Positions 32,186-42,552 of a stretch of 64,000 nucleotides of DNA are shown piece after piece (the stretch's first letter is position 1; every line of letters begins with the position of its first letter). This DNA comes from JAMQKA01 sp031569985 (GTDB taxonomy: Bacteria; Bacteroidota; Rhodothermia; Balneolales; Balneolaceae). The notes under the pieces are model-generated. The model did not search any database. It saw only the letters and a program-made list of their open reading frames with translations, and was not told the origin of the DNA. The stretch is from positions 1 to 64,000 of the forward strand of contig NZ_JAMQKA010000020.1 of NCBI RefSeq assembly GCF_031569985.1, in the 5' to 3' direction. The translations under genes and the position numbers were made by a program.

Positions 32186-35100
32186 ATGGATCAAGAACAA
32201 CTGCAACAGATACTTTCATCTCACTATAGCCAGGAAGAATGGATTGAACTGCTTAAAGTAGTTTTCCATACTGGTGATGTATTTCAATCCCCTCAACCGT
32301 TGCCTGCCCTCCCCGGTAATTTGGCCAAAGAAGGTTTTCAGCTTGGACGTTTTAAAACATCGGACGGTTATGAAATCGGGGTATTTGAAGTCCACCTGAA
32401 AGAAAGTGTAGAACTGCACCGCAATCGCGTAGGTGTTCGTAACCTTTTACGTAGTTACTACAAGCAACTGGATGGTGTTTTTGCGGTATTTAAGCAGGGA
32501 AACAGTTGGCGATTTTCATTTATCTCCCAACTCCGTGACTGGGATGAGAAACAGGAAGAATGGGTACTCGATGAAACCGAACCCAAGCGTTATACCTACC
32601 TTTTAGGTAAAGGGCAGGCGGTTAAAACGGCTACTGATCGCTTTAACCGACTTGTTGAAAGCAATCGCGTAATTTTTGATGACATCAAAGAGGCATTTTC
32701 AGTTGAAAAGCTGAACAAGGAATTCTATAAAAAAGTAGTTTCCTCTTTTTATGATCTTCTTGGTGTAAAGGAACCAGGACGCGGAGGCGAGCAACATCCC
32801 CACCTGTTGGAACTGCCGAGTGTTTCCAAAGAGGATAAACAAACCCACCAGGAGTTTGCCGTTAGGCTAATCGGACGTATTGTGTTTTGCTGGTTTTTAA
32901 AGTTTAAAAAGTCCGAACAGGGAAATCCTATTATTACAGAGGATGCATTGTCCTCAGATGCGGTTACGGAGGACTATTATCACCAAAAGCTGGAGCGGTT
33001 GTTCTTTCAGGTACTGAATACCCAAAAAGAAGACCGCCGAGAGGAGCTGCCGGAAGAATACAAAGATATTCCCTTCCTTAATGGTGGATTGTTTGAACCG
33101 CACAGCCACGATTTTTTTGATCCCGATAATAATACCGGTATCTCGAAGTATCTGAATACATTAAAAATACCCGACAAATGGTTTCGTGAACTTTTTACGG
33201 TGTTGGAGCAGTACAACTTTACTATTGATGAAAACAGTGTAGAAGATGCGGACGTATCGGTAGATCCGGAGATGCTGGGACGCATTTTTGAAAACCTATT
33301 GGCAGAAATTGATCCGGCTTCAGGTAAAACAGCTCGTAAGGCGACCGGCAGCTACTATACGCCACGGGAAATTGTAGACTACATGGTAGACGAGTCACTC
33401 AATAAATATCTGAGTAAGGAAACTGGTATCGACGAGAGACGACTAATGCCCCTCTTTAAATTTGATACAAATGTTGAACATACCATCAATGCCGATGAAA
33501 AAGAGGAATTGATTCGAGCTCTGAACAATGTAAAGGTCCTCGATCCCGCTTGCGGTTCAGGAGCATTTCCGATGGGTATCCTGCAAAAGATGGTTCGCGT
33601 GCTTGAAAAGATCGATCCAGAATCAAAACGGTGGAAAGATCTGCAACTGGAAAAGATACCGAGTACTATAATCCGACGAATGGTCCGTAAACGCTTGGAT
33701 GATGCCACGGTAGAGTATGCCCGTAAGCTGGGTATTATTCAGCACTCGATATATGGCGTAGATATCCAACCGATTGCTGCTGAGATCAGTAAGTTGCGTT
33801 GCTTCCTTTCACTGGTGGTAGATGAGCAAGTTGATGAGGCTAAAGAGAACTGGAATATCGAACCGCTTCCCAACCTTGAGTTTAAGTTTTTGGCGGCCGA
33901 TTCCCTTAAGAACCTACCCCAGGAAGATTCCGGCCAAGTTGACCTGTTTGGGTCCGATGATCTGCTAACTCGTTTAAGCCAAATCCGTGATGATTACTTG
34001 CAGGCTTACGGTGAAGACAAAGAACTTCTGAAAGAAAAGTTTGCGAAGGTGCAAGATGCTATTATGGCTAAAGAGGTTGAAAGCGGCGGACCTAAAAGCG
34101 AAAGAGCCATTCAGCTTTCGGCATGGGAACCATTTGAAGATTCCGTAACCGATTGGTTTGATCCGCAATGGATGTTTGGCGTGGAGCAGTTTGATGTTGT
34201 GTTGGGGAATCCGCCTTACGGAGGCGATAAAATTGCCAATAGCCTTAAAAAAGAGATGGAGCTGGGCAGTAAAGATCCATATGGAGCTTTTATCGCCCGA
34301 TTTTTGCCTGAAGGTACGGAACAAAGTCCGCTGGCAGATGAAGGCCTTCTTTGTCTGATTGTCAGCGATACTTTTATGACGATTAAAACGCATCATGAGC
34401 TGCGCGAAAAGATGATGGACAATTACATCCACAAGATGATTCGCGTACATAAGGATACCTTCGGAGCCACAGTTAACACAGCCATTATTTTATGCGAGCG
34501 CAATGAATTCCCAAGATCGGAAGATAACGATCAGCCTGAGCGCGAATTTGACGAGTCACACACTTGCCTGATGGCTGACCTTACCCAAGTTTCCATTCAC
34601 AAGCAGCATGAGAAATTTTTGCAACTCCTCGAAAAAACTGTGCAGTACGAGCATCCCTTGGCCGAACCGGAGGAAGAACAGGCTGGAGAAAAAGACGGTG
34701 TTCTTTATATGGCCAATGACCCTTGGACAATCGAAAGCAGCGAAGAATATGCCATCTATACCTACCCACAAGCAATAATCAGCCATAATAGCAACAAGCC
34801 GTTTTTTGTAGCGAGTCCTAAGCTCTTTGCCCTAATGTTTGATGATGAGAGTATAACCACTAAACCGGTCTCTTTAAATGGAGAGGAATTTATAGCCCGA
34901 GAAGTAACTCTTAATGGTAAAGAAGTAAAGGTTGTTAAGCTGGGACAAATAGCAGATGTGAAGCACGGACTAACAACAGGTGATAATTACACTTATATAT
35001 TTAGAGATGAAAATGGACGAGGTGGATACTCATTAGTTGATCGCTCTTTAGTTGTAGATCCCAAGAAATACGATTTGCTCACTACTGAAGAAAAAAAGTA

Positions 35101-35815
35101 TGGATTTGATGAAGATAAATTTGATGGCAAATATTTGCTGAAATATGACAAAGGTGGTGAGTCAAGTAGTGGTGATGGTTGGCTACCAAATTACAATGTC
35201 GAAACGAGTTATTTTATTGATTGGCGCAGGTCGAGTGTTGAAAAGATGATGAAGCTTAAAGGACATCGACATGACAATCCACAATATTATTTTGAAAAAG
35301 GAATAACTTTTTCTTCAAGAGGTGTCTATTCTCCTACTTTTCGTTTTAATCATCCTGGTCCTTTTGATAAAGAAAGTTCATGTATTTTTTTAGCGGAGGA
35401 TTTAATTAAACCGGTCATTGGTGTCCTCAATTCTAAAATAATACGCTTTTTCTTTCGGAACATTGTTATCCATACTGTATCAGCTGAAGTTGATACTATT
35501 AAAGAAATTCCAATAACGGTGGATAGGATGGTTCTTAAAGAAATTGAAAAAAAAGTGAATGAAATTTTAGTTAAGCAAGAAGATAATTCTAAATACGATT
35601 ATTCGAGTAATGAACAGATTGAAATTGATAACCTGGTTTATAATGGTTTTGGTCTTAATTCAAATGACATTCTCGAAGTAGAAAACTGGTACGCCCGCCG
35701 CTATCCCCGGTTGGTAGAGGCCCAAAAAGAAAACCTGGTTGAGCAAGGGAAGCCTACCGATTATTTAGAGCTGTATAAGATGGTGGAGGAAGGGGAGAAA
35801 ATCGCAACAGATTAG
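32186..35815 (+). CDS. Eco57I-like adenine-specific DNA methylase (defence operon gene 2)
   Basis: This 1209-residue protein has the SAM-binding motif LDPACGSGAFPMG (from Asp453) and the catalytic NPPYGG (675-680), giving N6-adenine methylation. The N-terminal ~380 residues include the conserved LDGVFAVFK/WRFSFIS region of this family. The C-terminal ~350 residues are the probable target-recognition part. Large single-chain methylases of this type occur as type IIG enzymes and as PglX of BREX. No PglZ, BrxL or BrxC is present here, so with its neighbour it is better read as a helicase-coupled restriction-modification system. No obvious PD-(D/E)xK nuclease was found in it. Confidence 0.87.
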   Translation: MDQEQLQQILSSHYSQEEWIELLKVVFHTGDVFQSPQPLPALPGNLAKEGFQLGRFKTSDGYEIGVFEVHLKESVELHRNRVGVRNLLRSYYKQLDGVFAVFKQGNSWRFSFISQLRDWDEKQEEWVLDETEPKRYTYLLGKGQAVKTATDRFNRLVESNRVIFDDIKEAFSVEKLNKEFYKKVVSSFYDLLGVKEPGRGGEQHPHLLELPSVSKEDKQTHQEFAVRLIGRIVFCWFLKFKKSEQGNPIITEDALSSDAVTEDYYHQKLERLFFQVLNTQKEDRREELPEEYKDIPFLNGGLFEPHSHDFFDPDNNTGISKYLNTLKIPDKWFRELFTVLEQYNFTIDENSVEDADVSVDPEMLGRIFENLLAEIDPASGKTARKATGSYYTPREIVDYMVDESLNKYLSKETGIDERRLMPLFKFDTNVEHTINADEKEELIRALNNVKVLDPACGSGAFPMGILQKMVRVLEKIDPESKRWKDLQLEKIPSTIIRRMVRKRLDDATVEYARKLGIIQHSIYGVDIQPIAAEISKLRCFLSLVVDEQVDEAKENWNIEPLPNLEFKFLAADSLKNLPQEDSGQVDLFGSDDLLTRLSQIRDDYLQAYGEDKELLKEKFAKVQDAIMAKEVESGGPKSERAIQLSAWEPFEDSVTDWFDPQWMFGVEQFDVVLGNPPYGGDKIANSLKKEMELGSKDPYGAFIARFLPEGTEQSPLADEGLLCLIVSDTFMTIKTHHELREKMMDNYIHKMIRVHKDTFGATVNTAIILCERNEFPRSEDNDQPEREFDESHTCLMADLTQVSIHKQHEKFLQLLEKTVQYEHPLAEPEEEQAGEKDGVLYMANDPWTIESSEEYAIYTYPQAIISHNSNKPFFVASPKLFALMFDDESITTKPVSLNGEEFIAREVTLNGKEVKVVKLGQIADVKHGLTTGDNYTYIFRDENGRGGYSLVDRSLVVDPKKYDLLTTEEKKYGFDEDKFDGKYLLKYDKGGESSSGDGWLPNYNVETSYFIDWRRSSVEKMMKLKGHRHDNPQYYFEKGITFSSRGVYSPTFRFNHPGPFDKESSCIFLAEDLIKPVIGVLNSKIIRFFFRNIVIHTVSAEVDTIKEIPITVDRMVLKEIEKKVNEILVKQEDNSKYDYSSNEQIEIDNLVYNGFGLNSNDILEVENWYARRYPRLVEAQKENLVEQGKPTDYLELYKMVEEGEKIATD

Positions 35816-35821
35816 ATTAGT

Positions 35822-38044
35822 ATGTTAAATTCTGAAAGAGAAGAAGTAATTTATGCTGGTGATCAGGCTTTAAAAGATCCTGATGATGATAAGTTTAACA
35901 GAGCTGGATTTGCTAAGCGAGTCTCAAAAATATTAACAAATAAGCAAGATTCGGCCCCTCTTGTAATTGGGATTTATGGCAAATGGGGAGAAGGAAAAAC
36001 AAGTGTTGTAAACTTTATCAAGCACTATCTTGATCAAAATGATGATATAATCTATTTAGATTTTAATCCTTGGCGGTACAATGATGAGGATGAGCTCTTA
36101 AATAGCTTCTTTAAGCAGTTTTCTCAAGGAATAAGTAAAAAGCTTGGAGTTAAAGGTAAAGAAATTGCAAAAGGATTACTTACCTATTCAGGTTTAATTT
36201 TAGCGTTTGCAGAGCCTATCACTGGTTTAAGTGTTTTGTCGAGTCTCGGATGGATAGACAAACTTAAGGCTTTATTTAGTAGTGCAAATAATTTTGTTTC
36301 AAGTAATGATCTGCAACCCTTGGTAGATTCAGTTCAAGAATCGCTTGAAAACTCTACTACTCTTGAAAAGCAAAAGGAAAATATAAATGAGGAATTAAAG
36401 AAGACAGGCAAAAAGCACGTTGTTTTCATAGACGATATCGACCGTTTAGACAATAAAGAAATACAGTTACTCTTCCGGATCATCAAACTCACTGCTGATT
36501 TTGAAAATGTGATTTATGTCCTCTCCTTTGATCCTGAAATGGTTGCAGCAGCACTGGATGAAAAGTATCCTGGTGATGAGAATGAATCGGGATTAAACTT
36601 TCTTGAAAAGATCATCCAAGTCCCTTTAAAACTCCCAAAAGTTAGAAGAACAGATCTTTTAAATGATGTCTTGTTTCCTGGAATCAACGATCTGTTGGAA
36701 ACCTATTCTTTTAACTTAAATAATGAAGAAGAACGTAATATCGCAGATGCGCTACAAGGCAATTTAGAGAGAAGACTTTCAACTCCAAGAATGGTTAAAC
36801 GGTATTTAAATGGCCTTGCTTTTGCACTTCCAATTCTAAAAGGAGAAGCTAATCCGCATGATATAATCTTGGTGGAAGGATTACGAATCTGCTATCCGGA
36901 AGCCTATGACTTCGTATATAGAAACAAAGGAGTTTTTATTTCTGATTTTAAGAAATCAGTATATCCATCTTCAGATGAAGTAAAGAAGGAACATGAAGAA
37001 ATCAGGGAAGATTTTTTTAAGAGCAGAGATAAAGATTTAAGGATTTTACTTGGTAATTTATTTCCAAGGATAGGTAAAAATAATTTCACAAATATTTCAG
37101 ATGATGAGTTATCAGAGGCTCAGCGTATAAGTTCTTCTCATTATTTTGAAAGATATTTTACCTATTCGGTTCCAAATCAGGATATAAAAGATCAAGATTT
37201 CCAAGATTTTTTAGAACGGTTTTCAAAAGGTGATGAAGAAGGAAGCATTAAAAAGGCCAGAATGCTAATTGAACAAACTGATAATGATGTTTTTATAAGA
37301 AAACTTGAAGAAAATGAAGAGAAAATCCTTAATTCTATAGATCCCTCCTTTGCTATACTTCTCTCAAAGTTAGGCCACTATTTTTCCAAGCGTAATGCAG
37401 GCATAAATTTTAGTTCCCCCCTTCGTCGAGTCTCAAAACTTATCAGGGATATTATTGTTAGCATCTCTAAAAGTAATAGATATGAATTGAGTGAAAAAGT
37501 TCTGGAGCATTGTAGCAATATTGTACTCACAGCAGAAATAGGAAGACATCTTCACAAACAAAATAATGACGAACGGATATTAACCGATGAAGAGCATGAA
37601 AAGTTGGTGAAATTTGTGTCCGGAAAAATTCGAGAAGATGCCAAAAAAAATGGGCCATTTTATGAGAGAGAAAATACGGAACAGGATTCTGTATTTCTTT
37701 TTAATATTTGGAAGGCTGGGTCTACTGGGAGGGAGGTGTCTAATCATATAAAACAAAAAATTGGTAATTCTCCAGATAGTGCTATTCAATTCTTACGCTC
37801 ATTTATGGCTACAGTCCATTCTTCAGAGGGATACTTTCAACATGGGAAATTTGAAATTGACGAATATAATTATGTCAAAGATTTGATCGATCCAAAGTTT
37901 ATTTATGATTTGCTGAAAAAAGAATATTCAGATGTAATGGATCAACCGAAGAGCATACGAATAATTAGCTATAATGATGACTTTGAAAAGGGTCTGGCGC
38001 AAAAGTTTGCTTATTATTATTTGAATGACGAAAAAGATAAATAA
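35822..38044 (+). CDS. KAP-family P-loop NTPase (defence operon gene 3)
   Basis: This 740-residue protein has Walker A GIYGKWGEGKTS (core 53-60) and Walker B FIDDIDRLD (around Asp204), with NPWRY between them. This is the KAP pattern. As in other KAP proteins, a hydrophobic segment that could enter the membrane is inserted between the two motifs (about residues 118-150). The C-terminal ~400 residues are helical and unassigned. The gene follows the methylase by 6 bases and overlaps the small membrane protein gene by one base (ATAATG), so the two probably form a membrane-associated module. Confidence 0.85.
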   Translation: MLNSEREEVIYAGDQALKDPDDDKFNRAGFAKRVSKILTNKQDSAPLVIGIYGKWGEGKTSVVNFIKHYLDQNDDIIYLDFNPWRYNDEDELLNSFFKQFSQGISKKLGVKGKEIAKGLLTYSGLILAFAEPITGLSVLSSLGWIDKLKALFSSANNFVSSNDLQPLVDSVQESLENSTTLEKQKENINEELKKTGKKHVVFIDDIDRLDNKEIQLLFRIIKLTADFENVIYVLSFDPEMVAAALDEKYPGDENESGLNFLEKIIQVPLKLPKVRRTDLLNDVLFPGINDLLETYSFNLNNEEERNIADALQGNLERRLSTPRMVKRYLNGLAFALPILKGEANPHDIILVEGLRICYPEAYDFVYRNKGVFISDFKKSVYPSSDEVKKEHEEIREDFFKSRDKDLRILLGNLFPRIGKNNFTNISDDELSEAQRISSSHYFERYFTYSVPNQDIKDQDFQDFLERFSKGDEEGSIKKARMLIEQTDNDVFIRKLEENEEKILNSIDPSFAILLSKLGHYFSKRNAGINFSSPLRRVSKLIRDIIVSISKSNRYELSEKVLEHCSNIVLTAEIGRHLHKQNNDERILTDEEHEKLVKFVSGKIREDAKKNGPFYERENTEQDSVFLFNIWKAGSTGREVSNHIKQKIGNSPDSAIQFLRSFMATVHSSEGYFQHGKFEIDEYNYVKDLIDPKFIYDLLKKEYSDVMDQPKSIRIISYNDDFEKGLAQKFAYYYLNDEKDK

Positions 38045-38556
38045 TGAGAGAAAAGAAATTCAGCATTTGGAACATACTGATTGTACTAATTCTGATTGCC
38101 CTTGTAGTTATTTGGCTCATATCATTAGGGCAGGTATCATCAGATGAAATATCACGACCTGATGAGTTTAAAGAAGATCGGGAGCATGCAAAACGCAAAC
38201 ATAAATGGTATAAAACGAAATTAAGGAGTCAGAAGAAGTTAAAAGCCCAACTCGACAAGAAGTTCAAATTAATCCATTTTGGAATGCGAATGGGTTTATT
38301 CCTCTTGTGGGTCGGGACCATGTTAGGCTTGCACTTCTTGGGACTAATAGCTGGTTTAGGAGGAGTCGTGGCTTATACCGCTGGTATTTCTGGTTGTGTA
38401 ATTGGAGCCAATTACTTGTCCACGGGCACTTATTATGATTTAAAGGAACTTGCCGATATTGTAAAAATCCGATCCGAAAACTGGGTTTATGGAAAGTTTA
38501 CAGATTTGGATGAACGAATTGAATTCAGTCAGAATAAGGCCGAACAGCATATCTGA
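38044..38556 (+). CDS. small membrane protein partner of the KAP NTPase
   Basis: This 170-residue protein has one N-terminal helix (ILIVLILIALVVIWLIS), a charged linker (about residues 38-75), and two further hydrophobic helices with a glycine-rich turn (LLWVGTMLGLHFLG, LGGVVAYTAGISGCVIG). The C-terminus is soluble. No family was recognised. The one-base overlap with the KAP gene suggests translational coupling, so a joint membrane role, for example an effector pore, is possible. A 109-bp gap follows, the largest inside the operon. Confidence 0.7.
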   Translation: MREKKFSIWNILIVLILIALVVIWLISLGQVSSDEISRPDEFKEDREHAKRKHKWYKTKLRSQKKLKAQLDKKFKLIHFGMRMGLFLLWVGTMLGLHFLGLIAGLGGVVAYTAGISGCVIGANYLSTGTYYDLKELADIVKIRSENWVYGKFTDLDERIEFSQNKAEQHI

Positions 38557-38665
38557 TTTAGATATTGAGAGTACAAACCAGTATTAATTATTGATAAGCA
38601 GAACGAAAGAGCCTTTATGGCTTATTAAACGGGTTTTATTTACTTCAACAAAATTATTGGTTGTT

Positions 38666-40591
38666 ATGAATGATGGGGTATTTCTACAAAAACTTAGAAT
38701 CTGGAATTTTAGATCATTTGGGACAAAGGGTGATGATTTAGCGGTCAATAAAGAAAATCCAGGAATTGAAGTCACTTTAAATCCCAAATTAAACGTCTTA
38801 ATTGGTGAAAATGATTCTGGGAAAACCGCTATAATCGATGCGATCAGATATGTTTTAGGAACCCGAACTTATGATAATCAGCGTCTTGATCAGAATGATT
38901 TTCACTTCAATAAAGTGGGAGAACAGGCTGAAGAACTTAAAATAGTATGTTTGTTTAAAGGATTTACGTCAAAACAAGCAGGAAAATTTTTAGAATGGAT
39001 TCATACTGATGAAGATGGGAATTATGAGCTTCGAGTTTGGCTGTCAGCTACTTTAAAAGATCACAAAGTAGTCCAGAATATTAGAGCTGGTATCGATGAA
39101 GATGGAGCATTTTTAGAAGGTGGCGCTCGAGATTTATTGAGAACTACATATTTAAAACCTTTACGAGATGCGGAAACTGAGTTATCTCCGGGTTATAGAT
39201 CTCGGTTAGCTCAGATTCTCTTAAACCATTCTGTTTTTATCAAAGAAAAGGATGAAGATGGAATAGAGAAAGAACATCCTTTAGAAGCACGAATCAGTGA
39301 AGCAAATGAAAAAATAAAAGAGTTTTTTGAGCACTTTGAAGTAGACGGTGGTGTTGAAGGCGGAAAAGAGATAACAGAAGCCTTAAAAAGGCATACAAAA
39401 AGTTTTCTACACAGTACAGATTCAAGGGAACCGATTTTCAATGTTTCTGAACCTTATCTACCAAGAATTCTACGAAAATTGGGGTTAGAACTTGAAGAGC
39501 ATAAAACAGGGTTAGGATCCCTGAATAAGCTGTTTATGGCTGCTGAATTGCTACAGCTTGAGATTGAAGAAGGCCTACGATTGGCTTTGATTGAAGAATT
39601 AGAGGCCCATTTGCATCCACAAGCTCAATTGAGAGTAATCAATGCCCTTAGAAATATTGAAGCAAAAACTCAATTCATTCTTTCTACCCATAGTACTACG
39701 CTTGCCTCTAATATACCTTTGGAGAATTTGATACTTTGTTATAAAGAGCCTGATGGCTCAAGTATCTTTTCTTTACAAAAAGAGGAAACGGGACTTGAAG
39801 ACGATGACTACGAATTTTTATATCGCTTTCTCGATGCTACCAAGTCCAATCTGTTTTTTGCCAGAGGAGTAATTATAGTTGAAGGAGATGCAGAGAACAT
39901 TCTTTTACCTACTGTTGCAAGATTACTCAACAGAAGCCTTTTTAGATATGGAGTTTCTATTGTTAATGTGGGAAGTAAAGCACTATTACGGTATGTGAAA
40001 ATATTTAGGCGTTCAAATAGTAAATCATTGCCTGTAAATGTTGCAGTAGTTACTGATTTAGACATTACTCAAACAAAAAATGATGATGGTGAAATTGTTC
40101 AAAAGAAAGAAGAATTAGACAAAGAAGAAGAAATAATAAAGTTAGAAAATGAGTATAATTCACAAGAGGATAGTAATATTAAAGTTTTTAGTTCACCTCT
40201 ATGGACATTAGAGTTTGATATGGCGAAAGGTGAATTAGCACCATATGTAAATAAAGCAGTAACAATTGCACATAGAATTCAGAATAGAGTTAAACGAAAA
40301 GACTTTTCTGAAATTCCTAAAGTGAAATTTGTTGAATGGAATGAAGAAGCCAAAAGAAAATTGGAAGGTTGGAAGGAAGATGGTTTGACCCAGAAGGAAA
40401 TTGCCTATGAAATTTATGATGAGTTAGATCGATTAGCATCCAAAACAGTGACAGCTCAATGGTTAACGAGGATCTTAAAAGAAAATGAAGAAGAGATAAA
40501 AGAGATAATAATGCGAGACGAGCAGCTTAAATATATACGAGACGCTATTTATCATGTAACAGAATTTCCTGATAATGAAGATAACGAATGA
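38666..40591 (+). CDS. OLD-family nuclease, GajA-like (Gabija-type)
   Basis: 641 residues from the ATG at 38666 (MNDGVFLQKL); the frame is open further upstream but that part is not family-like. It has an N-terminal ABC-type ATPase with Walker A GENDSGKT (47-54), an ALIEELEAHLHP Walker B segment and STHS. The C-terminal TOPRIM shows GVIIVEGDAE (Glu406) and TDLDI (Asp464, Asp466). OLD enzymes that sit beside a UvrD-like helicase are class 2 OLDs, the nuclease half of Gabija, which nicks DNA when nucleotides are depleted. It overlaps the helicase gene by 17 bases. It is slightly longer than described GajA, so Gabija-like is the safer term. Confidence 0.85.
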   Translation: MNDGVFLQKLRIWNFRSFGTKGDDLAVNKENPGIEVTLNPKLNVLIGENDSGKTAIIDAIRYVLGTRTYDNQRLDQNDFHFNKVGEQAEELKIVCLFKGFTSKQAGKFLEWIHTDEDGNYELRVWLSATLKDHKVVQNIRAGIDEDGAFLEGGARDLLRTTYLKPLRDAETELSPGYRSRLAQILLNHSVFIKEKDEDGIEKEHPLEARISEANEKIKEFFEHFEVDGGVEGGKEITEALKRHTKSFLHSTDSREPIFNVSEPYLPRILRKLGLELEEHKTGLGSLNKLFMAAELLQLEIEEGLRLALIEELEAHLHPQAQLRVINALRNIEAKTQFILSTHSTTLASNIPLENLILCYKEPDGSSIFSLQKEETGLEDDDYEFLYRFLDATKSNLFFARGVIIVEGDAENILLPTVARLLNRSLFRYGVSIVNVGSKALLRYVKIFRRSNSKSLPVNVAVVTDLDITQTKNDDGEIVQKKEELDKEEEIIKLENEYNSQEDSNIKVFSSPLWTLEFDMAKGELAPYVNKAVTIAHRIQNRVKRKDFSEIPKVKFVEWNEEAKRKLEGWKEDGLTQKEIAYEIYDELDRLASKTVTAQWLTRILKENEEEIKEIIMRDEQLKYIRDAIYHVTEFPDNEDNE

Positions 40592-42545
40592 GGATATAGA
40601 GCGCGTTGAAAAATTATTTTTTCCAGATGGTGGGGATTTTAAAGACGAAAATGACGAGCGTTATGATTTTATCAAATGTTTGGATCAGTCGGTAGACGTC
40701 CATGCATGTCCCGGTAGTGGTAAAACAACCAGTTTGCTTGCTAAACTTTATCTGCTTTCTGAGAAGATGCCATTCCCAGATGGTAGAGCGATTTGTGTAT
40801 TAACGCATACAAACGTAGCTATTGATACCATTAAAAATAGATTGGGTAGTAAAGCGAATCGTTTATTCCGATACCCTAATTTTTTTGGTACGATCCAATC
40901 ATTTATTGATCGATTTCTAGCAATACCTTACTTCACTCAATCTACTAAGAGAAGAGTTCAGCAAATTGATACTGAAGCACAAATGCGAAGGATGAATAAT
41001 ACCTTTTGGTTGGAGGGTATTGCCAGACAGACATTTAATAATCTAAGATACTATAACCACAGAGCTAATAATGGAACTGGGATATTTGGCTATTATACTT
41101 ACTACAAAAACGAAAAGGATACATTCCATTTAATTGATAACAATTCTAATAAAATAATTAATATAAGTAAACCAGGACGTGGTAGTTGGTCAGACTCAGA
41201 AAAAGAACAGATCAAAGCGGCAGCAATAAAATTAAAAAATAAGGTGGTTTTTGAAGATGGAGTTCTAAGTTATGATGATGCTTATCAATTGGCTTTGAAA
41301 TACTTAAAGGAACAAGATGATTTGAATTCCTTATTTAGTAATAGGTTTGGATATGTATTTATTGATGAAATGCAGGATACCTACCCTTATCAATTAAAAA
41401 TAATTGATCAACTTTTTGATGATTCAGTAATAGTCCAGCGTATTGGAGATCTTAACCAAGCTATTTTGGCTGGCAAAGACGGCGAAACTGCCTGGTCGAA
41501 AGATGATGAACATTTAAAAATAACAGGCTCCTGGCGATTCTCGCAATCTATAGCAGATGTTTTGCGTAGTGTTGCACTTGAGCCCCAAGAAGATTTAGTA
41601 GGTTTTAATGAAGCAGATATTCCACCCCATATCATTGTCTGTGATAATAATGACAGAGATGAAGTTTTGCAGAAGTTTGTAGAATTAATTGATAAGTATA
41701 ATCTGACTACTAAATCCGATGAAACAGGTTATCCCTTTAAAGCTATAGGATGGGTGGGCAAGGAAAAAGATGGTCTTACAATAGGTGATTATTTCGAAGG
41801 ATATAACAAAAAGCTAAATAGTAGCCGACGAACTTTCCCCAATTTTATAACATTGATTGCTTGCAGTTTAGAAGCAACTCCAAAAGAGTTTAGAGATAAC
41901 ATTATAAATGGATTGCTAGAAATATTATTTCTCGAAAATGTATATCGGGAAGATACCGAACAAAAAAGAAGACATTCTAAAACCAGTCTACTGAAATTTA
42001 TTGAAGAAATAGATCAGGAGTTATTGAGTGACTTCCAATCTCAAATATCCATCTGGTATTTGAAGAGCAAAGAAATATCGATTGAAAATCTTCACGAAAA
42101 AATAAGCGACTATTTCCAAAATGTACTATTCCCAACATCGGAACTTGAAATAAATGGAAATGGGAAAGAGTACTTGATCGAGGAAGAAATCAAAGATATA
42201 AATCCTACACAAGCGGAAGCTTCTAATATTTATAGATCGTCCACAGAAGAATTGCAAGATATTGGTGTATATGTAGATACAGTTCATTCCGTCAAAGGAG
42301 AGACACATACAGCTACTCTCTACCTTGAAACAAAATATTATAATACGTGCGGCAATTTTCTTATAAATGAGTTGAAAGGGACTCCATATGATGGAACTGA
42401 TGGCTCACGTAAAGAAATGTGTATAAAAGTAGCCCATGTTGGGCTCTCAAGGCCAACTGATCTTTTGTGTGTTGCTATAAGTCGGGAGTTGATAAATGAA
42501 AACAGAGAAGAGTTAGAAGATTTTGGATGGGAAATTATAGATTAG
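40575..42545 (+). CDS. UvrD/Rep-like helicase, GajB-like (Gabija-type)
   Basis: This 656-residue superfamily-1 helicase has Walker A HACPGSGKTT (Gly47-Thr52), FIDEMQDT (Asp264), QRIGDLNQAI (motif III-like), DTVHSVKGET (motif V) and a late GLSRPTDLLCVA (motif VI). GajB senses DNA ends and activates GajA. It is longer than typical GajB by roughly 150 residues, mainly in the 110-230 and 370-560 regions. Its ATG lies inside the nuclease gene, so translation is probably coupled. The next gene follows after 7 bases. Confidence 0.83.
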   Translation: MKITNEDIERVEKLFFPDGGDFKDENDERYDFIKCLDQSVDVHACPGSGKTTSLLAKLYLLSEKMPFPDGRAICVLTHTNVAIDTIKNRLGSKANRLFRYPNFFGTIQSFIDRFLAIPYFTQSTKRRVQQIDTEAQMRRMNNTFWLEGIARQTFNNLRYYNHRANNGTGIFGYYTYYKNEKDTFHLIDNNSNKIINISKPGRGSWSDSEKEQIKAAAIKLKNKVVFEDGVLSYDDAYQLALKYLKEQDDLNSLFSNRFGYVFIDEMQDTYPYQLKIIDQLFDDSVIVQRIGDLNQAILAGKDGETAWSKDDEHLKITGSWRFSQSIADVLRSVALEPQEDLVGFNEADIPPHIIVCDNNDRDEVLQKFVELIDKYNLTTKSDETGYPFKAIGWVGKEKDGLTIGDYFEGYNKKLNSSRRTFPNFITLIACSLEATPKEFRDNIINGLLEILFLENVYREDTEQKRRHSKTSLLKFIEEIDQELLSDFQSQISIWYLKSKEISIENLHEKISDYFQNVLFPTSELEINGNGKEYLIEEEIKDINPTQAEASNIYRSSTEELQDIGVYVDTVHSVKGETHTATLYLETKYYNTCGNFLINELKGTPYDGTDGSRKEMCIKVAHVGLSRPTDLLCVAISRELINENREELEDFGWEIID

Positions 42546-42552
42546 GTAAGTT

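Noticed and set aside
28908..38044. BREX system
   Set aside because: A PglX-sized methylase is present, but PglZ, BrxC, BrxL, BrxA and BrxB are absent.
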